From Psococerastis gibbosa (Eukaryota; Arthropoda; Insecta; Psocodea; Psocidae), in assembly GCA_963971405.1 (NCBI GenBank), contig OZ020492.1, forward strand, positions 8,680,001 to 8,744,000: a stretch of 64,000 nt of DNA, read 5' to 3'. The stretch's first letter is position 1, and every line of letters begins with the position of its first letter. Shown here one piece after another: positions 60,701 to 64,000 of this stretch. The notes below the pieces were generated by a model. The model was not told the DNA's origin and ran no database searches. It worked only from the letters and a program-made list of their open reading frames with translations. The position numbers and the translations under genes were made by a program.

Positions 60701-62757
60701 ATAACAGAATGAAACAGCTGAGTTATTGGAAATTTTATATAAAATAGTCATGACACTGAACTTTAAAATCTGAACGAGACCAGTCCTAAACATTTAATTA
60801 AATAATTAAAAAAAAAAAAAAAATAGCACATAATTGTAGGCTTAAAATGCTTGATCTTGTTCCCAGAATTTAACGATTTTTCTGTCACAGCCATAGTGGT
60901 CCACGGGAAATCATAAAATAATCTTGTGGTCCACGGACGAAAAAGGTTTGGGAACCCCTGACCCACAACGTTTTTCCGCTTCAGTTGCCTCTTAAGAGGA
61001 TATGCTAAGTAGAAAATTAGCACCCCCAAAATGTGTTTTTTTATTGGCTTTTTATTTTTTAATTAATTAACAAACAAGGGCGGATCCAGCCGAAAATTTA
61101 GGGGGGGGGGGTCACAAGTTTTTTGTAAGTTTAAAAGGTGATTTTGTTTTGTTGAAAAGTTTTATTCAAAAAAAAAATTTACTAGGTATCTTAAAAATTT
61201 GCTATGAATTTACTCATTTAAGGGGGGGGGGGGATCCGACATTGTTAACAAAGCAAGTTATTAAAGATTTGGCTCATGTAAGTTTTAGAAGACTACTTCA
61301 TACATCATGTAATAGGAAATTTAAAATTTTTGGTACCTTAGTTTTTTTTTATAAAAACCAGAGGGGACTAAAATTTCGGGTAATCGAGGATTTTTTGAAA
61401 AACTGCAAAACTGAAAAGTAATTAGTTTAGTTATTCGTGTCTGAGGTGGAGACTCCTATAGTATCAGCCTGACGCCATGGTCGTTGAAAGTCTTCGCTCT
61501 CTTTTCTCAGTGGTGAAAGGATTAGCCGCTAGATGTTTCCACTTAGTGTTGCCGGGTTTTTATATCCACGTGTACAAAATATATAATATATATATAGTAT
61601 ATAAAATATAGGTAAAAATACCCGATTATATGATGATGAAGTAGTCTTCTACAACTTAAATGAGCCAAATTTTTAATTACTTGCTGAGTTAATGAAATAA
61701 AAAATTAAAAGTTTTTAATTTTGGGGTGCCAATTTTCTCTTAGTGCTATTTCAAAATGTACAAATAAATTAAAAGCCATAAATACTCCGAAGAGTATCTT
61801 ATTTGCAGATGATGTCGTCCTCACAGCAGACAGTCGCCAAGATGCTGAAGCTAACCTGAATACATGGGTAAAAACGCTGGAGAAGGAGGGACTGAAAGTG
61901 AACAAAGATAAGACGGAGTACATGGAGTGCGTTAGACAGGAGCCGGGATCCATCAGCATAGGCACTCACACAATAAACAAGACTAACAAATTTAAGTACC
62001 TGGGCAGTACTATTGAACAGAATGGCGGATGTGAAGATGATGTCAAATGTCGAATTAAGGCCGGGTGGATGAAATACAGGGATATGGCACCTATACTGAC
62101 GGACCGCAAGATGCCGATGAAACTCAAAGGCCGAGTGTATAAACAAATGGTACGTCCGAGCATGCTATACGGGTCGGAATGCTGGCCACTCAAAAGGGAC
62201 GAGGAGAATATGCTACATGTAGCCGAAATGCGTATGTTAAGAAGAGCATGTGGCTTTTCTCTGATTGACAGAGTGAGAAACACCGACATAAGTTGCCAAA
62301 TGAGAACAAGAGACATCCACGAAAAGCTGCGAGAAAGACGACTAAGCTGGTGGGGGCACGTCGAGAGGAGGGGGGACAACGAGTTGATAAAAAGAGTGCG
62401 ATCAACACCCGTACCAGGAACCAGAGCACGTGGACGACCAAAAATCTCACTGGCGAGTAAAACACGGAAGGACCTACTAATTGCCAATCTCTCGAAGGAA
62501 CAGGCCCAAGACCGGGTGACCTGGAAGCGTTGCTGTCGTGCCGCCGACCCCCCGTGAAGGGAAATGGCGCTGAAAAAGAAAGAAGAAAGAAAAGTCATTG
62601 TCCTACCTGGGGTTCTGGTATTTGCCGTGTGGAGAACCTTTTCATAAAAGAGTCTTCCCGTTTGAGGGGGGGCTTTGATTTTTGAATTGTGCTGGTAATG
62701 GCCCCGGAAAGCTGCACAGTTGTCCTCAGCTTCATCCATCGTTGGTTGCTTTTAGTC
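32658..62757 (-). CDS. CngL: CngL-type cyclic-nucleotide-gated cation channel, sixteen 3' exons (5' end outside window)
   Basis: CNG channels are tetrameric cation channels opened by cGMP or cAMP binding to a C-terminal domain. Sixteen exons join with matching phases to 4,789 nt, about 1,595 residues to the stop. In order: a basic N-terminal segment (RTTVQLSGAI, PLKREDSFMKRFSTRQIPE); S1-S2; S3, S4, S5 and pore (TLTTIGDLPTPET); S6 (YLIGVFIFATIVGQVGNIIT) and C-linker; cyclic-nucleotide-binding domain with phosphate-binding cassette GDFFGEIGVLNLDGLNKRTA, including the conserved Arg-Thr; then a ~1,050-residue cytoplasmic tail with low-complexity, acidic and coiled-coil parts. The pore has Asp where vertebrate CNGA has Glu and CNGB Gly. 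S4 keeps spaced Arg/Lys. The overall pattern matches insect CngL rather than CNGA or CNGB. Introns reach 7.4 kb in the channel core and are short (0.2-1.1 kb) in most of the tail. A functional role (sensory or neuronal cGMP signalling) is inferred from the family only. Confidence 0.93.
33705..34822. other. CngL last intron, no feature
   Basis: AT-rich; no repeat family or exon-like sequence recognised. Confidence 0.5.
34823..34969 (-). CDS. CngL: CngL exon o (acidic tail)
   Basis: Codes 49 residues: GSGDNVNDLLEEDEENLYDD, ECDEDSAEKELGGGRPNLSA, LFAGSLPTT. Very acidic first half. Acceptor TTTGTACAG, donor GTGAGT, phase 0. It contains no ATG. Confidence 0.86.
35020..35370 (-). mobile_element. 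SINE-like repeat D, near full length
   Basis: Reverse complement of 46890-47225: CAGGCTGACAGGGTTGCTTA, CCCTTAGGGTGCC, TTAGTTAACTCCCC, CATGTTCCCCAAGTGGTGCG. It lies between CngL exons n and o. Confidence 0.7.
35571..35678 (-). CDS. CngL: CngL exon n (C-terminal coiled coil)
   Basis: Codes exactly 36 residues, DDMESRYHIKCQKLENDIRR then RDEFIARLQEKLKKAQ, a regular heptad pattern of Leu/Ile/Met in a charged helix. Acceptor TTGTTCCAG, donor GTATGT, phase 0 on both sides, so the exon could be skipped without a frameshift. Confidence 0.88.
35924..36247 (-). CDS. CngL: CngL exon m (tail)
   Basis: Codes 108 residues beginning VNNEEMRKLLQEQTVEGYAA, with a Pro/Gln-rich middle, ending GVILGIKQVMQGYL. 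Acceptor CTTTTTTTCAG, donor GTGAGC, phase 0. A second GT 37 bases downstream would break the frame with exon n and is not used here. Confidence 0.86.
36717..36867 (-). CDS. CngL: CngL exon l (tail)
   Basis: Codes (R)SETVFESHSDSFGESPIHSP, ESNETLERRHLKSILKRLSA and EDHEDAPLKK. Acceptor TTTGTTTACAG, donor GTGAGA, phase 0. There is no usable ATG, so it is visible only by splice-aware reading. Confidence 0.85.
37279..38200 (-). CDS. CngL: CngL exon k (large disordered tail exon)
   Basis: A 922-nt exon coding about 307 residues, from (D)VATDETLSPNASVVTATVHT to DVWTQDILSGDHSQ. Ser-, Lys- and Glu-rich low complexity, with basic patches (SLRPSRAKKAAYLSKSDTIL; RERRRTKSLTQAPKS) and several RxxS-type motifs. 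No recognised domain. Acceptor TATTTCCTCAG, donor GTAAAT, phase 2. Confidence 0.88.
38729..38958 (-). CDS. CngL: CngL exon j (tail, second GLPLMQRL motif)
   Basis: Starts by completing Arg and gives LRLLKEKQDREK, then later GEGLPLMQRLRLLKQKEQKE; with exon i this makes two copies of G-x-GLPL-x-QRLRLLK. Rich in Lys, Glu and Arg. Acceptor TATTGTAG, donor GTAAAC, phase 1. Confidence 0.87.
39111..39327 (-). CDS. CngL: CngL exon i (tail, first coiled-coil and GLPLLQRL motif)
   Basis: Codes KDQDSSVDSDAGRRIVEKLR, SDVKSLKEALKRTRRCKDKF (helical, basic) and ends with ATPSPIGAGLPLLQ. Acceptor TTTTTTTAG, donor GTTAGC, phase 2. It starts the long post-channel tail. Confidence 0.88.
39564..39679 (-). CDS. 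CngL: CngL exon h (C-helix of binding domain)
   Basis: Codes (R)DDVLNAMHDYPEAKDLLLAL, GRKRLMEAQLANKARKGN: the closing C-helix. Acceptor CAATTTCAG. The donor GTACTA is weak but it is the one that leaves a single G and joins exon i in frame (forming Asp); the reading frame stays open past it. Confidence 0.85.
39917..40054 (-). CDS. CngL: CngL exon g (phosphate-binding cassette)
   Basis: Codes SENGRVLTTMGAGDFFGEIG, VLNLDGLNKRTADVRSVGYS and ELFSLA. FGEI and RTA are the cassette residues that contact the cyclic phosphate; the Thr after Arg is associated with cGMP preference in CNG channels. Acceptor TTACAG, donor GTGGGT, phase 2. Confidence 0.96.
41001..41155 (-). CDS. CngL: CngL exon f (start of cyclic-nucleotide-binding domain)
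   Basis: Codes VTIFQECQPEFLHDLVLKMR, AYIFTPGDLICRKGEIAREM and FIIADGILDVI: the first beta-strands of the binding domain with PGD and KGE turns. Acceptor CAG before 41155, donor GTTAGT, phase 2. Confidence 0.95.
41300..41690 (-). mobile_element. SINE family B copy split by SINE family C
   Basis: 41300-41426 and 41605-41690 are the two parts of family B on the minus strand (GTTGTGGTCAGTGCATG; GACCTTCCGTTTTATAGTCT and TCTACCAACTAGGC). The family C SINE sits between them. Confidence 0.65.
41427..41604 (+). mobile_element. SINE family C copy with A-tail
   Basis: GACTTCGATGGCCAGGTGCT, TTGTGCGAGTCC (B-box-like), CGGAGACGTGTCG, AGAGGTCAATCGGATACATT, then a 17-base A-run. Intact tail, so relatively young. 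In the intron between CngL exons e and f. Confidence 0.82.
42361..42466 (-). CDS. CngL: CngL exon e (C-linker)
   Basis: Short exon, 106 nt, coding (R)GRIHGGGDINTALGLLPDKL and KTELALHVNLSVLKK, the C-linker leading into the nucleotide-binding domain. Acceptor ATTTTAAG, donor GTGAAG, phase 0. No ATG-initiated ORF covers it. Confidence 0.94.
42467..45052. other. CngL intron d-e
   Basis: No gene. Contains a partial repeat D at 43515-43600, and near 44230-44700 tandem-like ACCGGGATTT/ATTCCGGGATTT blocks. 44807-44893 is the 3' part of SINE family A (minus strand). Confidence 0.45.
45053..45262 (-). CDS. CngL: CngL exon d (S6 and C-linker start)
   Basis: Begins by completing Glu, then YMFTIASYLIGVFIFATIVG (S6), QVGNIITNRNASRLEFERLL, and C-linker helices through MKRRVLRWYDYSWS. 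Acceptor CCATCCAG, donor GTATGT after AG (phase 2). Confidence 0.96.
45791..46025 (+). mobile_element. SINE family B, best copy
   Basis: tRNA-like head AGTAGCCCAGTTGGTAGAGA, then GAGGTTCGAGACTCAAC as B box, body CCGCCCCTGGTTTCACTCAA, tail block TAAATAGAGCAGTGG and GAGGATCCTCTACC. About 235 bp. Confidence 0.75.
46215..46443 (+). mobile_element. SINE family A, best copy
   Basis: tRNA-derived head TGTAGAGTAATGGTACGGAC, B box GGTTCGAGTCCCACACTGGC, body TTCTGGCCATGCTTCGGAGG to GTAAGAGAGGGCTTTATAGC, CTAACTCCACTAGGTTGCC, and a (TTTA)n tail. Other copies at 8830, 12703, 20142, 22940, 30340 (relic), 44807 and 49125. Confidence 0.88.
46890..47225 (+). mobile_element. SINE-like repeat D, best copy
   Basis: TTTCAGAATTTCTGCTTTAA, GTCAGCCCGGCGGGGAGAGT, AAGGGCAGACCCTTTCATCT, CGAACCATTTGGGGAACAT, AAGTCACACGATTAATTCGG, ending GGATTCAACTTGGTATGGCC. 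No clear tRNA boxes; about 335 bp. Confidence 0.7.
47634..47792 (-). mobile_element. SINE family C copy
   Basis: Minus strand CGACTTCGGTGGCAAAGTGG through CGGAGACGTGTCGTAACTCG to GTACGCGATTTAACC. Confidence 0.75.
47793..49124. other. CngL intron c-d, no feature
   Basis: AT-rich; no exon or repeat family recognised. Confidence 0.4.
49125..49262 (+). mobile_element. SINE family A, 5'-truncated
   Basis: Starts inside the element at CTACATTTTCTGGCAATGCT and ends GTTGGCTTAGTAATAGAACA; the tRNA head is missing. Confidence 0.8.
49858..50017 (+). mobile_element. Short G/C-run element with 8-bp duplication
   Basis: Flanked by TGCAGCAT on both sides. GGCCTTCCCCAGGGGGGTGG and GGGTCCGGACCCC at the left, a C-run and GTGGGCGGCCTTGGGT at the right. 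The ends are not clearly CAG...CTG, so hAT membership is less certain. Confidence 0.6.
50215..50500. repeat. Degenerate ~75-bp tandem repeat
   Basis: About three to four diverged units around GTGGAGTTGTTTTC, GGTGTTGTTCTTTGCGG and ATTTCTCGTCTTGATTATT. Confidence 0.65.
51165..51292 (+). mobile_element. SINE-like repeat D, left part only
   Basis: TTTCAGCATTTTCGCTTTGA, GTCAGCCTGGGTGGGGGGAG, TTCACCTCGGGGAGAAGG, GACGGACAGGG. Confidence 0.65.
52050..52205 (-). repeat. Repeat X copy
   Basis: Reverse complement of the 12.2-kb copy: CTAGAATCTGGGCTGATGGG, GTGGTCGATCTGAAA, TCTTCAATGG. Diverged. Confidence 0.5.
52577..52628. repeat. Perfect-stem hairpin related to the TIR element
   Basis: ATAAATAGGAAAGCA and its exact reverse complement TGCTTTCCTATTTAT enclose a ~22-base loop, TGTACGGGTTTACTCGTATCA. 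The stem and loop resemble the outer end of the ~860-bp TIR element (ATAAATTGGAAAGCATG, TTCGAGTAAACT). It lies about 40 bases past the CngL exon c donor. Confidence 0.75.
52668..53092 (-). CDS. CngL: CngL exon c (S3-S5 and pore)
   Basis: Codes for VYDWKKLSNHYMQSTDFVLD (S3), the S4 region RFPRFMKTYRLISFYYIVES, the S5 region NIWRVVNLVHILLIIAHWFG, then the turret and pore loop YWSTLTLTTIGDLPTPETDI. Acceptor TTATTTCACAG, donor GTAAGT after GA (phase 2). The pore acid is Asp. A 52-bp perfect-stem hairpin lies about 40 bases into the following intron. Confidence 0.96.
53093..54474. other. CngL intron b-c, right part, no feature
   Basis: No coding or repeat family recognised apart from an A/T-rich run near 53120. 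Confidence 0.45.
54475..55345 (+). mobile_element. TIR element (~860 bp), plus-strand copy
   Basis: GCTTTTCAATTTATACGTAG to GATAAATTGGAAAGCATGTT, then TCGAGTAAACTAGGACCGG. Same TGTC tract and C-run as 17902-18766 and high similarity throughout. Confidence 0.8.
55690..55880 (-). mobile_element. SINE-like repeat D, partial
   Basis: CAAGTTGAATCCAGCGGACC, GTAGGACTTGTCCTGGTCAC, CCTAAGTGGTTCGGAACC and AGGAGGTCC; right part of the family. Confidence 0.6.
56340..56412. repeat. (TA)n microsatellite
   Basis: Interrupted TATATA tracts. Confidence 0.85.
56858..57420 (-). pseudogene. RTE-type LINE fragment, degenerate
   Basis: 57229-56858 reads VAEMRMLRRSCGLTRNEDIR, LRKRRLNWWGHVQRR, and WKRRCRAADPP, the C-terminal part of the same LINE family as 61721-62557. 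Upstream (57230-57420) fragments MAPILTDRKM and MLYG appear in other frames with stops, so it is frameshifted and dead. Confidence 0.8.
57734..58075 (-). CDS. CngL: CngL exon b (S1-S2)
   Basis: Starts in phase 0 with ETIDTGEDSDDDAASE, a basic run RRRSRRRRR, then S1 (FHFYWLMLVALCVLYNLWAL), RQSFPELQ, and S2 (TWFWIDVFTDIIFAADVVVQ) to GYLEQGLM. Acceptor TAATTTCAG, donor GTAAGT. The segment before S1 is acidic then strongly basic, typical of the cytoplasmic N-terminus of this family. Confidence 0.95.
58370..58430 (+). mobile_element. hAT element right-end fragment
   Basis: A C-run, then GAAAACTTTTTCTGGAACCG and TCCCTG, identical in layout to the right end of 2933-3119. The left end was not found. 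Confidence 0.6.
58652..59095 (+). pseudogene. Probable LINE ORF2 C-terminal tail
   Basis: Reads LTSDNLVLSSLQQHHVNTRH, IFSEPARKCIFEHSPIFLAC and KLFNSLPIEIKVLRSSKHFL. The layout NTRH ... FN-x-LP-x-EIK ... F resembles the end of CR1/Jockey-like LINE reverse transcriptases. The RT core is absent; assignment from pattern only. Confidence 0.45.
59423..59575 (+). mobile_element. Non-autonomous hAT element (CAGGCGCGGATCTA ends)
   Basis: Perfect inverted ends CAGGCGCGGATCTA / TAGATCCGCGCCTG and exact 8-bp duplication GTTATTAC. Only 153 bp, with the CCCGGGGGTCTCTCCCGGG palindrome inside. Confidence 0.9.
59885..60130 (-). mobile_element. SINE family B copy, diverged
   Basis: Minus strand contains a tRNA-like head (CCCGTTGGCAGAGAACTGG) and GTTATCCGCAACATCCC, as in the 9590 copy. 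Confidence 0.55.
60131..60704. other. CngL intron a-b, no feature
   Basis: A 70-codon ORF at 60268-60480 has no family resemblance. Confidence 0.4.
60705..60960 (+). mobile_element. hAT element, left-truncated copy
   Basis: From AGCTGAGTTATTGGAAATTT to GGTTTGGGAACCCCTG it matches 24255-24493. The left terminal repeat is missing. Confidence 0.75.
60961..61720. other. CngL intron a-b, no gene
   Basis: G-runs at 61101-61110 and 61221-61233 within a GCGGATCCAGCC-type hAT relic; (TA)n near 61580. Confidence 0.45.
61721..62600 (+). mobile_element. RTE-type LINE, 5'-truncated, open C-terminal reading frame
   Basis: 278-codon open frame (61721-62557): RT catalytic box FADDVVL, then LEKEGLKVNKDKTEYMECV, KFKYLGSTIEQNGGCEDDVK, ILTDRKMPMKLKGRVYKQMV, MLYGSECWPLK, EMRMLRRACGF, RERRLSWWGHVERR and WKRCCRAADPP. 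This order is typical of the RTE clade as found in insects. The 5' endonuclease and RT fingers are missing. The 3' end is a GAAAGAA-rich tail up to about 62594, next to the CngL exon a donor. The frame is intact, so the copy is young. Orientation is antisense to CngL. Confidence 0.88.
62607..62757 (-). CDS. CngL: CngL exon a (N-terminal cytoplasmic segment)
   Basis: Acceptor TTTTTGTTTTCAG, then one base completing a codon, then TKSNQRWMKLRTTVQLSGAI and the family motif PLKREDSFMKRFSTRQIPE; donor GTAGGA, phase 0. Another frame of the same exon opens with an ATG (MDEAEDNC...) but is not the coding frame, as the CngL motif and the downstream phase show. The exon entering upstream must end in phase 2 and is not in view. 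A LINE 3' tail ends within about 12 bases of the donor. Confidence 0.92.
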
Positions 62758-62956
62758 CTGAAAACAAAAACAGAAGGTTTTTTTTATTTATTTATTTTTT
62801 TTTAAATAATCATAACGTAACGCCCTTTGTGGCTTTCGCCTTGTATGTTTATGTGTTGCAATGCTGTGGTTTTGAATAGGGTTGGTGTGGGGTACACTAT
62901 TGTTTTTCGGCGAACTTCTATAAGCGCGCTGGACAACGAGGTGCCCAGGTACCGTC

Positions 62957-63281
62957 CAGAGGCGGACGCGGCGACCGGCACTGCGGGGAATTGCCCCCCC
63001 CCCCCCTTTGGACAGCAGCTATATTCTATGCCACTAAAATCTAAGTGTTACTTCACTCAAAATGAGCAAAACCTCACTATTTCAACCCTATTTTTCAAAA
63101 AAATTCTCCCGGGGGAGACGCCCGAGCCCCTCTTGTCCACAATTATACTGATTCTTTGTAATATTTAAGCCTTATTGCTCTCAGAGTGCGTAAAAGCTCA
63201 CCATTTCAGCCCTATTTTTCAAAAAAATTCTCCCGGGGGGACAAGTGCCTCCCCCTTTTATGAGGTCTGGGACCGCCTCTG
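62957..63281 (+). mobile_element. Non-autonomous hAT element (CAGAGGCGG ends)
   Basis: CAGAGGCGGACGCGGC to GGGACCGCCTCTG, exact 8-bp duplication GTACCGTC. C-run near the left and two diverged direct copies of CAAAAAAATTCTCCCGGGGG inside. In the intron upstream of CngL exon a. Confidence 0.88.
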
Positions 63282-63828
63282 GTACCGTCTACAACAGTTT
63301 GCCTTTGTCTATTGTACGATTTTTTGGTTTAATGGGTTAAGGGTTTTCACAGATTTTTAAAGATAGTTGACTGGAATAGAAATGGGAGCGTGTGTTGGCG
63401 TAAAGTAGTTGCATCAGTAAGAATACCGCTCATAGAGGAGTTATTAGGGAAGGTACGGTAGCAAGCAAACGTAGGACAGACAATTATTATTATTTTTTAT
63501 TTTTTCATAACTTGCACTTCACTTGCAGTTCTGATGGGATTTGATAATTGTGTGAGGCGGTTATTGAGTTGCTCCGCTACGGTAGGAATGCCTGAACCAT
63601 AGCGAAATAGAGAATAAATGTGTAAGGACTTAGTCGAACATACCTTAACTAAGAAAGCAACCTAAACAAATCCGCTCAAGAGGAACCCTCTGAGGGTTTT
63701 TTCCTAATTCGTTACCGCACGACGTAGGAGCATATATTTAAGAAATTTATGGTACAGTTACATTTTCCAAGTCCAAAGACCCTTTCGGGTTTGTCTGGTG
63801 CATTTTCCCCCCCGCAAAATTAGCAATT
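63282..63828. other. CngL upstream intron, no feature
   Basis: No upstream exon ending in phase 2 with the expected sequence was recognised. Confidence 0.4.
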
Positions 63829-64000
63829 CGACTTCGATGGCCAGGGGGTAGCGTGCTTGTACATGTGTGAGTCCCTACACGCCATGGGATCGGAGACGAG
63901 TCGTTATACTCGACGACACAACTCACAAGTACCTATTAGGTAACTTAGTGAGGCTACTGAAGAGGTCAATCGGATACATTCATTAATTTGAATTGCTTGT
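63829..64000 (+). mobile_element. SINE family C copy, cut by window edge
   Basis: GACTTCGATGGCCAGGGGGT, ATGTGTGAGTCC, CGGAGACGAGTCG, AGAGGTCAATCGGATACATT; the tail lies beyond the edge. Confidence 0.8.

Noticed and set aside
61799-62739. Long minus-strand ORFs (115 and 257 codons) overlapping the LINE
   Set aside because: They are antisense shadows of the LINE reading frame and of CngL exon a. The coding frame of exon a is fixed by the CngL motif and splice phase.
62827-63168. 113-codon ORF near the right edge
   Set aside because: It runs through a hAT element and its C-run; poly-Pro stretch reflects the homopolymer.

Overview
This is nuclear DNA of an arthropod, most likely an insect: AT-rich, intron-rich, with short exons spread over long repeat-filled introns, GT-AG splice sites, and an insect-type CngL channel. 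The species cannot be read from the window. Three protein-coding genes are supported, all on the minus strand. (1) The first coding exon of a filamin (4153-4522); the rest of the gene lies beyond the left edge. (2) A complete three-exon Fas apoptotic inhibitory molecule, FAIM (24863 down to 20884), giving a 181-residue protein; exon 3 and part of exon 2 have no usable start codon and were found by reading the intron flanks. (3) Sixteen 3' exons of a cyclic-nucleotide-gated channel of the CngL type (62757 down to 32658). All internal phases agree, giving about 1,595 residues from mid N-terminus to stop. The 5' exons lie beyond the right edge.

Layout: 1-4.1 kb, intergenic or filamin intron with a PIF/Harbinger-like foldback MITE and three short hAT-type elements; 4.15-4.55 kb, filamin exon; 4.6-20.8 kb, gene-poor repeats (SINEs, hAT-like elements, an ~860-bp TIR element, a long palindrome, a LINE relic); 20.9-24.9 kb, FAIM; 25-30.6 kb, a LINE tail, a solo-LTR candidate, hAT and tRNA-like relics, a 214-bp tandem duplication and a second foldback MITE; 30.6-32.6 kb, a ~99-bp satellite array; 32.7-62.8 kb, CngL, with a dense cluster of 3' exons (32.7-42.5 kb) and widely spaced channel-core exons (45-62.8 kb) whose introns hold LINE, SINE and hAT copies; 62.8-64 kb, upstream CngL intron with one hAT element and a SINE cut by the edge.

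The most unusual material is the repeat landscape. Ten short elements carry hAT-type ends and flanking 8-bp duplications (seven exact). Most of them hold a G-run near one end and a C-run near the other, and they account for several of the long G/C homopolymers. There are several nested insertions (SINE in SINE, hAT in SINE, SINE in TIR element), a recent 594-bp six-monomer higher-order duplication inside the satellite next to the CngL stop codon, and a LINE whose 3' tail ends about a dozen bases from a CngL splice donor. The three genes belong to unrelated pathways (actin crosslinking, apoptosis regulation, cyclic-nucleotide signalling) and show no sign of functional linkage beyond sharing a strand.
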